Origin: Thermophilibacter provencensis | GTDB taxonomy: Bacteria > Actinomycetota > Coriobacteriia > Coriobacteriales > Atopobiaceae | Assembly (NCBI RefSeq): GCF_030372065.1 | Contig: NZ_JAUDEA010000013.1 | Coordinates: 1-53,030, forward strand | Direction of reading: 5' to 3' | DNA: 53,030 bases | Shown: piece by piece, positions 37,374 to 45,812 of the stretch | How positions within the stretch are numbered: position 1 is the stretch's first letter | Layout: each line of letters opens with the position of its first letter | Notes under the pieces: generated by a model | What the model saw: only the letters and a program-made list of their open reading frames with translations | What the model was told of the DNA's origin: nothing | The model's database searches: none | Made by a program: the position numbers and the translations under genes

Positions 37374-38903
37374 ATGAATACGACGAATCTCGCCTCGCTG
37401 GCCGCGCTCCTTGAGGAGCAGGGCCTGCTTGCAGGCACCCACAACCTCACGGCCGAAGCGGGCGCCACGCCCGTGACCGGCGCCGACTGCGATTCGCGCG
37501 TTGTCCGCGCGGGGCACGTCTTTGTGTGCAAGGGGGCGGCGTTCAAGCCCGCCTACCTCACGAGCGCGCTCGAGAAGGGCGCGGTGGCGTTCCTGTGCGA
37601 CGAGGCCCATGCGGGCGAGCTCACCACCGCGGCCCCCGGCGTCCCCGCCCTCGTGGCGAGCAACCTGCGCCGCGCGATGGCGCTCGTCTCCGCCGAGGCC
37701 TTTGGCCACCCGGACAACGACGTGCGCGTGGTGGGCATCACGGGGACCAAGGGCAAGTCCACGGTCTCCTACATGCTGCGCGCCGTGCTGGACGGCGACG
37801 AGCCCGGCTCCGGCACCGGCGTCATCGGCTCCATCGACACCTACGACGGCGTGGAGAACCTCGAGAGCCACAACACCACGCCCGAGTCGCCCGACCTCTG
37901 GCGCCACATCGCCAACACGCGCGAGGCGGGCCTGCCCTTCCTGGACATGGAGGTCTCCAGCCAGGGCCTCAAGTACGACCGCGTGCTCGGGCTCACCCTC
38001 GAGGTGGCCTGCTTCCTCAACATCGGGCGCGACCACATCTCGCCCGTCGAGCACCCTGACTTTGAGGACTACTTCGAGAGCAAGCTCCTCATCTTTGACC
38101 AGGCCAGAAGCGCCGTCATCAACATGGACTGCGACCAGGCCGACGTGGTTTCCAGGCGCGCCGAGAAGTGCGCGCGCGTCCTGCGCTTCTCGGCGGAGGG
38201 CCGCGAGGGGGCCGACGTCTGGGCGACCGACGTGCGCTCGGCGCTCGGCCGCGTGAGCTTCACCGCACACACCCCGAGCTGGGAGGGCGAGGTCACGCTC
38301 GCGATGCCCGGCCTCTTTAACGTGGACAACGCGCTCGCCACGATCGCGATCTGCGAGCTGCTCGGCATTGGCCGGGAGCGCATCGTTCCCGCGCTCGCGC
38401 GCGCGACGGTCCCCGGCCGCATGGAGCTTCTGGGAGACCTCGGCGCACGCGTGGTGGCCCTTGTTGACTACGCTCACAACAAGCTCTCCTACCAGCGCTT
38501 CTTCCCCTCCGTGAAGAAGGAGTTCCCGGGGTATCGCATCATCGCGCTCTTTGGCGCGCCGGGCGGCAAGGCCTACGAGCGCCGCACGGAGCTCCCCCAG
38601 GAGGCGGCCAAGTGGTCCGACTACCTCATCTACACCGAGGAGGACCCCGCGCACGACCCGGTGGAGGAGATCTGCGCCCAGATGGCGGCCGCCACGCCCG
38701 AGGGCACGCCCTACGAGGTCATCTGCGACCGCGAGGAGGCCGTGCGCCGCAGCGTGGAGCTCGCCTACGAGGGCGAGGGCCCCGCGATCGTGTGCCTGCT
38801 CGCCAAGGGAGACGAGACGCGCCAGCACGAGGGCGACGAGTTTGTCCCCTGCCGCACGGACGGCGAGATCTTCCTCGAGGCCGCGCAGAAGTACGAGGCG
38901 TAG
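37374..38903 (+). CDS. murE: UDP-N-acetylmuramoyl-tripeptide synthetase (MurE family)
   Basis: A Mur ligase adding the third amino acid to UDP-MurNAc-L-Ala-D-Glu, 509 residues. The N-domain has GADCDSRVVRAGHVFVC. The ATP loop is GITGTKGKST (about 121), and the substrate part is NTTPESPDLW. The central IGRDHISPVEHPDFEDYF and DYAHNKLSYQ are present. The specificity loop reads TEEDPAHDP (about 420). It lacks the DNPR arginine of meso-DAP enzymes and resembles the DNPA form of lysine-adding enzymes, so lysine or ornithine is the likelier third residue. The gene stands outside any division cluster. Confidence 0.92.
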   Translation: MNTTNLASLAALLEEQGLLAGTHNLTAEAGATPVTGADCDSRVVRAGHVFVCKGAAFKPAYLTSALEKGAVAFLCDEAHAGELTTAAPGVPALVASNLRRAMALVSAEAFGHPDNDVRVVGITGTKGKSTVSYMLRAVLDGDEPGSGTGVIGSIDTYDGVENLESHNTTPESPDLWRHIANTREAGLPFLDMEVSSQGLKYDRVLGLTLEVACFLNIGRDHISPVEHPDFEDYFESKLLIFDQARSAVINMDCDQADVVSRRAEKCARVLRFSAEGREGADVWATDVRSALGRVSFTAHTPSWEGEVTLAMPGLFNVDNALATIAICELLGIGRERIVPALARATVPGRMELLGDLGARVVALVDYAHNKLSYQRFFPSVKKEFPGYRIIALFGAPGGKAYERRTELPQEAAKWSDYLIYTEEDPAHDPVEEICAQMAAATPEGTPYEVICDREEAVRRSVELAYEGEGPAIVCLLAKGDETRQHEGDEFVPCRTDGEIFLEAAQKYEA

Positions 38904-38938
38904 GCCACGGGCGCACCTCCTTCTCGCCTACGCGCGCT

Positions 38939-39120
38939 GGGTGTATCCGCCGCTTATGCCAGGTGTATCCGCCGGGTGTATTCCCCAGGTGTATCCGCCA
39001 CTTTCGCCAGGTGCATTCCCCCGAATGCACCTGGCGTTCTTTTGCCGTGGGCACAATGCACCTGACGCGTTTTTCTCGCCGCCCGTGCATACACCTGGCG
39101 CACGGCCAAAATGCACCCGG
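38939..39120. repeat. GTGTAT array, locus IV
   Basis: Nine 9-mers in the 291-bp gap between the convergent MurE-type ligase and alcohol dehydrogenase genes. Five are forward (38938, 38960, 38973, 38986, 39008) and four reverse (39025, 39056, 39089, 39111). The gaps are 13, 4, 4, 13, 8, 22, 24 and 13. The right half keeps the 22/24 spacing of the other loci. CTTCTCGCC precedes it at 38921. Confidence 0.85.
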
Positions 39121-39135
39121 TACAAAGCGGGCACC

Positions 39136-39169
39136 AAAAAGGGCCGGAACCCCAGCGGCTCCGGCCCTT
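39136..39169 (-). terminator. Alcohol dehydrogenase terminator
   Basis: On the minus strand GGGCCGGAGCC and a complementary GGTTCCGGCCC form a hairpin followed by TTTTT, 26 bases after the stop. Confidence 0.9.
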
Positions 39170-39194
39170 CCTGCACGTATGCGAGAAGCGCAGA

Positions 39195-40409
39195 TTAGAA
39201 GTCCACGTCCACGTCGTTGTAGACGCACTCGAGGAGCTTCTCCATCTCCTCGGGCGTGGGCTGGCGCGGGTTGGAGCCGGTGCAGGCGTCGCCGATGGCG
39301 TCAACGGCGATGCGGCTCTTCTTCTCCTCGAACTCGGCGTAGTCGATGATGGACTCGTCGGCCTTGACGCCGCCCTTGCCGTAGTTCTTGATGCCCTGCG
39401 GGATGTCGATCTTGTCGTTGAGGTCGCGGATCATCTGAACGAGCGCGGCAACGAGCTCGTCCTCGGTCTCGCCGGCGAGGTGGAAGACCTCAGAGGCGAT
39501 GTAGGCGTAGCGGCTCTTGGCGCGGGCGTCCTTGGCGTTGAACTGGATGACCTTGCCGAGGTACATAGCGTTGGCGCAGCCGTGGATGATGTGGTCGCCG
39601 GTGAAGGCGGCGCCGGTCTTGTGCGCCATGGAGTGCACGATGCCGAGAAGACCCGAGGAGAAGGCGATGCCGGCGATGCACTGGGCGTCGTGCATGTGCT
39701 GACGGGCCTCCTTGTCGCCGGCGTAGCTCTTGGGCAGCCACTCGACGATCTCGCGCATGGCGTAGAGGGCGTTGGCGTCGGTGTAGGCGGAGCCGGCGGT
39801 GGAGACGTAGGCCTCGATGGAGTGGGTCAGGGCGTCCATGCCGGTGTGCGCGCAGAGCTTGGCGGGCATGGTGTAGGTGAGCTCGGGGTCGACGATGGCC
39901 ACGTCGGGCGTGATCTCAAAGTCGGCGATCGGGAACTTGATGCCCTTGGAGTAGTCGGTGATGATCGAGAAAGCCGTGACCTCGGTGGCGGTGCCGGAGG
40001 TGGAGGAAATGGCGCAGAAGTGGGCCTTGGTGCGGAGCTTGGGCAGGCCGAAGACCTTGCACATGTCCTCGAAGGTGGTCTCGGGGTACTCGTACTTGAT
40101 CCACATGGCCTTGGCCGCGTCGATCGGGGAGCCGCCACCGATGGCGATGATCCAGTCGGGCTGGAACTCGGACATCACGGCAGCGCCGTTCATGACGGTC
40201 TCGACGGACGGGTCGGACTCGACGCCCTCGATCAGCTTGACCTCGAAGCCGGCCTCCTTGAGGTCGTTCTCGACGTCCTGAAGGAAGCCGCCGCGGCGCA
40301 TGGAGCCGCCGCCGGTGACGATGACCGCGCGCTCGCCCTTGAGGTTCTTGACCTCGTGGCGGGCGCCCTCGCCGAAGTACAGGTCACGCGGATTGGTGAA
40401 ACGTCCCAT
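39195..40409 (-). CDS. Iron-containing alcohol dehydrogenase
   Basis: A group III (iron) dehydrogenase reducing aldehydes to alcohols with NAD(P)H, 404 residues from MGRFTNPRDLYFGEG. A strong GGAGGAG precedes this ATG; the 143-codon longer frame reads through a palindrome and is rejected. The cofactor loop is IAIGGGSPIDAAKAMW (about 93). Metal ligands are in TGMDALTHSIEAY and HSMAHKTGAAFTGDHIIHG (about 260-280). It is closest in style to butanol dehydrogenases, fitting fermentative growth. A TATACT -10 lies at 40490-40495, and a small CGAGAAG/CTTCTCG hairpin lies in the leader. Confidence 0.94.
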   Translation of the reverse strand: MGRFTNPRDLYFGEGARHEVKNLKGERAVIVTGGGSMRRGGFLQDVENDLKEAGFEVKLIEGVESDPSVETVMNGAAVMSEFQPDWIIAIGGGSPIDAAKAMWIKYEYPETTFEDMCKVFGLPKLRTKAHFCAISSTSGTATEVTAFSIITDYSKGIKFPIADFEITPDVAIVDPELTYTMPAKLCAHTGMDALTHSIEAYVSTAGSAYTDANALYAMREIVEWLPKSYAGDKEARQHMHDAQCIAGIAFSSGLLGIVHSMAHKTGAAFTGDHIIHGCANAMYLGKVIQFNAKDARAKSRYAYIASEVFHLAGETEDELVAALVQMIRDLNDKIDIPQGIKNYGKGGVKADESIIDYAEFEEKKSRIAVDAIGDACTGSNPRQPTPEEMEKLLECVYNDVDVDF

Positions 40410-40489
40410 AACACTCCTCCAATTCCTTTGCCGCCGCCACCGCGACGGATTTAATGTGTGCCGAGAAGTGCGTCTTCTCGGTCGGCTCA

Positions 40490-40495
40490 AGTATA
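40490..40495 (-). promoter_or_regulatory. Candidate -10 element for alcohol dehydrogenase
   Basis: CGCTATACT on the minus strand; a GAGTGT block lies 16 bases upstream, as it does 15 bases upstream of the cysS -10. The leader of about 75 bases includes CGAGAAG-TGCGT-CTTCTCG (40462-40480). Confidence 0.4.
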
Positions 40496-40553
40496 GCGAA
40501 ACGCCCCGGCAACACTCGGTTCTTTTCCGGGGCCCACCCGCGGGCGCGACAAA

Positions 40554-40620
40554 GATGATGACAGCCAACCCTGTCACCTTTGTCATCATGACAATGGTGA
40601 CAGGGTTGGCTGTCGTCATC
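40554..40620. repeat. GGTGACAGGG palindrome, divergent gap
   Basis: 33-base arms (40554-40586 and 40588-40620, two mismatches) around one base, between the divergent alcohol dehydrogenase and the gene at 40668. Its core (CCTGTCACC, TTTGTCAT) matches the palindromes at 12.5 and 18.8 kb, but the outer part has GCCAACC where the others have ATCTACC. Confidence 0.9.
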
Positions 40621-40667
40621 CGCTCCTGCTGTTGCGTCGGGTACCATAGGGAGCGAGAGGAGACCAC

Positions 40668-41714
40668 ATGGCGCACGACCCAAAGCGAGAGGACTACCTG
40701 AGGCTGAGCCTTCGCTACGCGCTCGAGCTTGACGCGGCGGACACGGCGTCCGCGGCGCGCGCGTTTGCGACGTTTGGCCGCCGCTTTGCGCGCGAGCGCG
40801 ACTCGCTCCCCCAGTCCGACGCCGACCGCGCCTTTCACCTGGTGGCCCTAGCCACCAAGATCGTTGACTACCAGCTGCCGTTTGCCGCCGAGCCCGCGGC
40901 CGAGCAGCTCATCGCCCGCGGCCGCGCCCTCCTTGAGGAGGCCGTCTCCCTTGACCCCTCGTGCTGGGACGCCCACCGGATGCTCTCGGCCTCGAGAAGC
41001 ACCTCGGTGGACGAGCGCTACCGCTACCTCGCCGAGCAGGTCGAGGGGGTCCGCGTCGCCTGCGAGGCCGAGCGCGACCAGGCCGTCGAGGACTTTGGCG
41101 GCGAGCGCGCGGCCCTGGGCGCCACGATCGCCATGCGCCCGTACTGGCGCTGGCTCGCCTCGATGGCCGAGGACGCCCTCATCTGCGGCCGCAACCACGA
41201 CGCCATCAACGCCGCCGAGCGGCTGCTCTCATCCGACCCGAGCGACCTCTCGGACGTTCGCTTCACCCTTGCCTACGCCCTCGCCAAGCTCGAGGACGAA
41301 GGCGGCCTCGAGGAGCTTGCGCGCCGCTACGAGACCATCTCCCCCGCGCGCCCGGCAAACGACGCCTGGCTTCTGCTCGCCCGCTGCTCGCTCGCCCACA
41401 AGCGCTGCGACTACGCCGCGGCGCGAGCCGTCGTGCGCCAGCTCCTCGAGACGTACCCGGGCTGCGGCTTCATTCTCATCAGGCAGGGCGAGCTGCCCGA
41501 CGGCGAGTTCGCGCGCCTGCGCGTTGCGCCCTACAGCGAGGACGAGCTGGTCCTCGCGGTGAGCGAGGGCGTGGTCCTGCTCCAGGAGGGCAACGACCGC
41601 GGAGGGCGCGGCGTCTTTGGGTCGTGGCTCGCGCGGACGGTTGCCGAGCTGGACCCGAGGTCCGCCGAGGAGGCGGCGAGAATGGCCAGCGGCGAGGGGG
41701 TGCAGGGCGCGTGA
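40668..41714 (+). CDS. Uncharacterised protein, helical-repeat-like (pair member 1)
   Basis: A 348-residue soluble protein that I do not recognise. It is rich in Ala, Glu, Arg and Leu with regular helix pairs (YLRLSLRYALELDAADTASA; AINAAERLLSSDPSDLSDV; ARAVVRQLLETYPGCGFIL), consistent with TPR-type repeats. No catalytic motif, signal or membrane span is seen. GAGGAG precedes the ATG. Its TGA overlaps the GTG of the next gene (GTGA), so the two are translationally coupled and probably act together. The upstream gap carries a palindrome. Confidence 0.8.
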   Translation: MAHDPKREDYLRLSLRYALELDAADTASAARAFATFGRRFARERDSLPQSDADRAFHLVALATKIVDYQLPFAAEPAAEQLIARGRALLEEAVSLDPSCWDAHRMLSASRSTSVDERYRYLAEQVEGVRVACEAERDQAVEDFGGERAALGATIAMRPYWRWLASMAEDALICGRNHDAINAAERLLSSDPSDLSDVRFTLAYALAKLEDEGGLEELARRYETISPARPANDAWLLLARCSLAHKRCDYAAARAVVRQLLETYPGCGFILIRQGELPDGEFARLRVAPYSEDELVLAVSEGVVLLQEGNDRGGRGVFGSWLARTVAELDPRSAEEAARMASGEGVQGA

Positions 41715-42670
41715 ACGCATGGGACGAGCTGATCTGGCGCTGCGCCGACCGCCGACGAAAGGAGATCGGGCCCCTCTCCGACCAGGCCTTCGAGGAGCTT
41801 CTCCTGGCCGTGCGCGAGAACCCCGAGGCGTTTGTCGACCACACGCCCGAGCGCGCGCTGCTCTTCATGGCCCGCGCGCTGGACGCCTACCGGGAGAGCT
41901 GCCGAAACGACGATCTTCTCGACGACGAGTCCTTTGAGCGGCAGCGCGCCGCGCGCCTTGCGGCGCTCCACAGCGCCTGCCAGCGGGCGCGCGAATCCGA
42001 CGAGAGCTCGCTCGACGCCAACCTACTCGAGGTCCTCTCGCAGGACCCGGCGCCCGACCGGCTCCTCGACGTGCTCCTTGAGCTCGAGAAGGACTTCTCC
42101 TCGGACGAGCCCCCCGAGGGAGACGCCTGGGACGATATCTACTACCGGCCTCACCTGCGGCTTCGTGCCGTCGTGGCGCGCACGTGCCTTGACACCGCGC
42201 ACTACCGCATGGCCCAGAGCGCGGCGCTCTCGGTGATGGACGCCACGCCCGCTGACCCCCTCGGGGCCCGCCACACCTATCTTCTTGCCTGCGCGCGGCT
42301 CGAGGACGAGCCGGCCTTTGACGCGGCCTGCGCGCGCTACTCGCACCAGGAGAGCGCGTGGTCGCACCTCGCGCGCGTGCTGCTGCTCTACAAGCTGGGC
42401 CGCATGAGCGCGGCGCGGCGGGCGCTCAGGGGCTACGACGAGCTCTGCCGCGGGGGCGCCTACGCCCTGCTGCGGCCCACCTACGTGGAGATCTACCTCC
42501 CCGACCGGCCCGACGCCGCGCCGTGCAGCTTTGAGGAGTGCCTGATGGCCGTGCGCGAGGCGGAGCCGATCATCGCCGACGTGCCGGACTTCATCGGCTG
42601 GTGCCAGGGGTTTGACTGGCTCGTCTCGTCCGCCGCCCGCTTTGCCGAGAGAAACGACCTCGACTGGTAG
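41711..42670 (+). CDS. Uncharacterised protein, helical-repeat-like (pair member 2)
   Basis: A 319-residue protein starting at GTG (MNAWDELIWRCADRR), overlapping the previous stop by 4 bases. An in-frame extension far upstream is only a shadow of the previous gene. It is acidic, with tandem helix pairs (ALLFMARALDAYRESC; TYLLACARLEDEPAFDAACA; SAWSHLARVLLLYKLGRMSA) suggesting TPR-like repeats related in style to its partner. The C-terminus is aromatic-rich (DFIGWCQGFDWLVSS). No function can be assigned. Confidence 0.8.
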   Translation: MNAWDELIWRCADRRRKEIGPLSDQAFEELLLAVRENPEAFVDHTPERALLFMARALDAYRESCRNDDLLDDESFERQRAARLAALHSACQRARESDESSLDANLLEVLSQDPAPDRLLDVLLELEKDFSSDEPPEGDAWDDIYYRPHLRLRAVVARTCLDTAHYRMAQSAALSVMDATPADPLGARHTYLLACARLEDEPAFDAACARYSHQESAWSHLARVLLLYKLGRMSAARRALRGYDELCRGGAYALLRPTYVEIYLPDRPDAAPCSFEECLMAVREAEPIIADVPDFIGWCQGFDWLVSSAARFAERNDLDW

Positions 42671-42714
42671 GGCGTCCACTTTGTACTGGGCACATTTTGG
42701 ACATTTGGACGCCC
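42670..42714. repeat. Hairpin after gene pair
   Basis: GGGCGTCCA (42670-42678) and its complement (42706-42714) enclose TGGGCACA and a short AT-rich part. It starts at the last base of the preceding stop codon. It could be a terminator without a T-tract or a decayed repeat. Confidence 0.5.
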
Positions 42715-42725
42715 GGGGGGGCGAC

Positions 42726-42766
42726 AAAAGAAACGGCCCGGCACGCGCGAGGCGATGCCGGGCCGG
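42726..42766 (-). terminator. Terminator after tRNA-Glu
   Basis: On the minus strand CCGGCCCGGCA and TGCCGGGCCG form a stem with a 12-base loop, followed by TTTCTTTT. Confidence 0.85.
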
Positions 42767-42774
42767 TCAGGTCG

Positions 42775-42850
42775 TGGTGCCCCCAACGGGAGTCGAACCC
42801 GTGTTACAGCCTTGAAAGGGCCGTGTCCTAGGCCACTAGACGATGGGGAC
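42775..42850 (-). tRNA. tRNA-Glu (TTC)
   Basis: The acceptor is GTCCCCA/TGGGGGC, the anticodon stem-loop is CGGCC-CTTTCAA-GGCTG, and the CCA is encoded. It is 39 bp downstream of tRNA-Leu. Confidence 0.95.
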
Positions 42851-42889
42851 GCAGGGCAGAGTATATCAGGTGTGCACGCTAGTCGCATC

Positions 42890-42974
42890 TGGTAGGGGCG
42901 GTGGGACTCGAACCCACAATCCTTTCGGCCGAAGATTTTAAGTCTCCTGCGTATGCCAATTCCGCCACGCCCCC
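42890..42974 (-). tRNA. tRNA-Leu (TAA)
   Basis: A class II tRNA with a long variable arm: acceptor GGGGGCG/CGCCCCT, anticodon loop CTTAAAA, encoded CCA. It lies 19 bp after the ppx/gppA stop and may share its transcript. Confidence 0.95.
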
Positions 42975-42993
42975 ACAGGCGACAAGGACCATC

Positions 42994-44007
42994 CTAGCTC
43001 AGCGGGCGCATCGTTGGCTTCCAGATCACCGGGGAATCCGCCCGGCGCAGCGTGGCATCCGCGGCGAGCGCAAGGCCAAAGAGCAGGTCGGATTCGCTCG
43101 CCGTGAGGCTCGCGAAACCGGTCTGCGTCATGAGCTCGGAGATGGCCACCGCCCCGCCCAGCATGACGGGCGCGCGCTTAGGCTGAAGGCCCGGCAGCGC
43201 GGCGCGCTCCTCCACGGTGAGGCCGGCGAGAAGCGCCTCGAGCTCGTCCACGCGCTCGCGCGAGAGCGAGGCGAGGTGCACCCGGGACGAGTCGTAGGGC
43301 TCCAGGCGCTTGTCGATGGCAACGAGGCTCGTCACCGTGCCCCCGCAGACAACGAGCACCTCGGGCGCGTCGTCGGCGGCGCCGGGCGCCCCCGCGGCGG
43401 CGAGGCCGCCCTCCGCCACGGCGGGCGCAAACCCCTCCGCGGCAAAGGCATGCGCGGCGGCGAGGTCTTCCTCGGAGGGAAGCTCGCCGCGCGAGAGGAA
43501 CTTCTCGGTGACGCGGCGGCAGCCCACGTCTATGGAGCGAACAAAGCTCAGGTCAAGCGTGCCGTCTTGGGAAAGCGAGCCGCAGGCCAGCTCCGTGGAG
43601 CCGCCGCCATTATCCGCCACGAGGATGCGGCGCCCGGGAAAGTCCTGCGCCACGCCGAGAAACGTCAGCGAGCCCTCGACCTCACCGGGAATGATGAGGG
43701 AGTCAAGACCAAGTGAGTCCAGTGCGGCGCCCAGCTCGCGCGCGTTCTCCGCGTCGCGCGCCGCGCTCGTGAGCGTGCAGCACACCGCGAGCGCCCCGGC
43801 CTCGCGCGCGGAGGCCACGTAGCCGCGGGCGCACGCGAAGACGCGCTCCATGGCCTCCTGCCTGAGGCGGCCCGTGGCGTCCACGCCCTCGCCGAGGTTG
43901 CAGATCTCGGAGTGCTTGGCAAGGCGCACCACGCGACCGCCCTCAACGTCGGCCACCGCAAGGCGGGCGGTCACGGTTCCGATGTCAATGCAGGCCAGAC
44001 GTCCCAT
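42994..44007 (-). CDS. Ppx/GppA family phosphatase
   Basis: Hydrolyses inorganic polyphosphate and/or pppGpp; the two activities cannot be told apart here. It has 337 residues from MGRLACIDIGTVTARLA. The ASKHA-fold loops are IDIGTVTARLAVADV and LVADNGGGSTELACG. The C-terminal HD extension of E. coli Ppx is absent, as in the short actinobacterial forms. GAGGAG precedes the ATG and overlaps the divIC stop region; the gap is 2 bp, so it is coupled to divIC. Confidence 0.9.
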   Translation of the reverse strand: MGRLACIDIGTVTARLAVADVEGGRVVRLAKHSEICNLGEGVDATGRLRQEAMERVFACARGYVASAREAGALAVCCTLTSAARDAENARELGAALDSLGLDSLIIPGEVEGSLTFLGVAQDFPGRRILVADNGGGSTELACGSLSQDGTLDLSFVRSIDVGCRRVTEKFLSRGELPSEEDLAAAHAFAAEGFAPAVAEGGLAAAGAPGAADDAPEVLVVCGGTVTSLVAIDKRLEPYDSSRVHLASLSRERVDELEALLAGLTVEERAALPGLQPKRAPVMLGGAVAISELMTQTGFASLTASESDLLFGLALAADATLRRADSPVIWKPTMRPLS

Positions 44008-44009
44008 CG

Positions 44010-44585
44010 CTACTCCTCGCCCTGCTCGCTGTACTGGAAGATGAAGTCGGTGACGGCAAGGTACCACGGAAGGGGCTCATCGGCCTCCTCCTCGGGCTCG
44101 TCCTGGGCGGTCTCACCGTCCACGACGATGCTCTTCTCGCCCTCTCCCACGTAGCCCTTCTTGCGGGCCTCGTCCTTGATTCCCTCCTCGGTGAGCAGGG
44201 AGTTGACGTCGCTCTGGTACTGCTCGGTGGCCTTGTTCTCCTCGTCGAGCGTCTCCTGCAGGGCGGCATTGTCGCGCCAGGCCACGTAGAGGCCGCGCAT
44301 GGGCCCGTAGAGGGCGACCAGGACCACGATCACGGCCACGACGGCAAGAAGCACCGTGCGAAAGCGGGTAATGAGGCCGGGGACGTCGAGCGAGGAGAGC
44401 GTGCCGAGGGCGCGGGCGCCCTTCTTGGCGGGGGCCGCCTTGGGCTTTGAGGCTGCCTTTCCGGGCGCCGAGGCGCGCCGGGCGGCATCAGCTCTCCCGC
44501 GCCGCGCCTCGCCGGCGTTGGCGGCGGCACGGCCGAGGGTGGCCTGCCTGCGCGTGGGCTTGCTCGCTGTGGGCTTGTTGCTCAT
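44010..44585 (-). CDS. divIC: Septum formation initiator, DivIC/FtsB family
   Basis: A bitopic division protein linking FtsL and FtsQ in the divisome. It has 191 residues. A basic, Ala/Arg-rich cytoplasmic tail (1-75) leads to one membrane span (VLLAVVAVIVVLVALYGPMR). The coiled coil (LQETLDEENKATEQYQSDVN) and the family end REEGIKDEARKKGYV-type segment (EGIKDEARKKGYVGEGE) follow. The acidic C-terminal tail is longer than in Bacillus. It lies between mazG and ppx/gppA, as divIC lies near mazG in Bacillota. Confidence 0.9.
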   Translation of the reverse strand: MSNKPTASKPTRRQATLGRAAANAGEARRGRADAARRASAPGKAASKPKAAPAKKGARALGTLSSLDVPGLITRFRTVLLAVVAVIVVLVALYGPMRGLYVAWRDNAALQETLDEENKATEQYQSDVNSLLTEEGIKDEARKKGYVGEGEKSIVVDGETAQDEPEEEADEPLPWYLAVTDFIFQYSEQGEE

Positions 44586-44676
44586 GCCGTGTTTTCGTTT
44601 CTAGGTCGTTTTGGCTGGGCACGTGCGGCGCTGCGCACACCCTCAGTTATATCAGACGCGCTGCGGCGCCGGACCC

Positions 44677-45531
44677 TTAAGCGGGCTTCTCCTCCGCCTT
44701 CGCACGGTTCCAGAGCTCGTTCATCTCGTCCGTGCCAAGAGACCCCAGCTCGGTGCCCATCTCGGTCGCGAGGGCCTCCATGCGGGCCCAGCGTGCCCTG
44801 AACTTGCGGTTGGAGGCGGCGAGGGCCTCCTCGGCGTCTATCCCCTCCCAGCGCGCGACGTTTACGAGGGCAAAGAGCAGGTCGCCAAACTCGGCCGCCC
44901 GCTCCGGCGAGCCCGGGGCCTCGCCCTCCATCTCCGTACGCTCCTCGGCGACCTTCTCCCACACGCCGGCCTCGTCCGCCCACTCAAAGCCCGCCTTTGC
45001 CGCGCGCTTTGAGATCTTCTGGCACTGCATGAGCGCCGGGAGGCTGCGCGGCACGCTGTCGAGAAGCCCCTGGGGGCGCTCGGCCTCGCCGGCGGCGGCC
45101 CGCTCGGCCGCCTTGACCTCGTCCCAGATGTCCTGAACCTCTCCGCCGTCACCAGCCTCCGCGTGCTCGCCGAAGACGTGCGGGTGGCGGCGGACGAGCT
45201 TCTCGTTCAGGCCGCAGACCACGTCGTCGATCGTGAAGGCACCCTCGTCGGCCGCGATCTGCGCATGAAGGACCACCTGCTCCAGCACGTCGCCAAGCTC
45301 CTCCACAAGGTGCTCGCGGTCGTCCGTCTCAATGGCCTCCACCGCCTCGTAGGCCTCCTCGACCATGTTCTTGGTGATGGAGCGGTGCGTCTGCTCGCGG
45401 TCCCACGGGCAGCCGTCCGGCTGGCGCAGGCGCCACATCGTGCGCACGAGGCGGTCAAACTCGGGATGGGCGGTCGGCGCACCGGGGCGCGCGGCGGTCT
45501 CGGCGTCCACGCGGGCCGCGATCTGGGACAT
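44677..45531 (-). CDS. mazG: Nucleoside triphosphate pyrophosphohydrolase MazG
   Basis: Cleaves NTPs to NMP and pyrophosphate, limiting aberrant nucleotides. It has 284 residues with two MazG domains. The first (about 25-120) has CPWDREQTHRSITKNMVEEA and the metal-binding EELGDVLEQVV. The second (about 165-275) has EFGDLLFALVNVARW. GGAG lies before the ATG. A TAGAAT -10-like element is about 35 bases upstream (minus strand). It is in a mazG-divIC-ppx group. Confidence 0.95.
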   Translation of the reverse strand: MSQIAARVDAETAARPGAPTAHPEFDRLVRTMWRLRQPDGCPWDREQTHRSITKNMVEEAYEAVEAIETDDREHLVEELGDVLEQVVLHAQIAADEGAFTIDDVVCGLNEKLVRRHPHVFGEHAEAGDGGEVQDIWDEVKAAERAAAGEAERPQGLLDSVPRSLPALMQCQKISKRAAKAGFEWADEAGVWEKVAEERTEMEGEAPGSPERAAEFGDLLFALVNVARWEGIDAEEALAASNRKFRARWARMEALATEMGTELGSLGTDEMNELWNRAKAEEKPA

Positions 45532-45577
45532 GGCTGCTCCTTCAACGGTTGGTCTATCTCACAAGATTCTAGCGCGG

Positions 45578-45646
45578 GGCGCGCCGAGAAAGACCTGGCG
45601 CCGCACCATCCCCGGGCCTAAGGCGGCGGGCCTTTCTCGGCGCGCC
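45578..45646. repeat. TTTCTCGGC inverted pair upstream of mazG
   Basis: Perfect 15-base arms (45578-45592 and 45632-45646) containing CTTTCTCGGC. A third, isolated copy, GCATTTCTCGGCA, follows at about 45674. This is the mirror form of a forward-forward-reverse set. The remainder of the gap 45532-45812 carries nothing else that I can name. Confidence 0.6.
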
Positions 45647-45812
45647 AGCGCAAACGTGGCACAAGAGCAGGCATTTCTCGGCATGTGGCCGGGGGCATGT
45701 TGCGAGTGACTGCAAATTCTTCTGGCATGGCCGCCGGCCCTTCCTGAAATGCCTACAATGAGCTTCTGGCTCCCTTTCAGTATTCGCCCCCCGTCGCCTT
45801 AGGGGTATTGAT

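Noticed and set aside
40410..40838. A 143-codon extension of the alcohol dehydrogenase.
   Set aside because: It reads through the palindrome and the divergent gene. The strong GGAGGAG site precedes MGRFTNPRD.
42866..42880. A single CAGGTGTGCAC next to tRNA-Glu as a fifth GTGTAT locus.
   Set aside because: Only one imperfect copy without partners; chance is likely.
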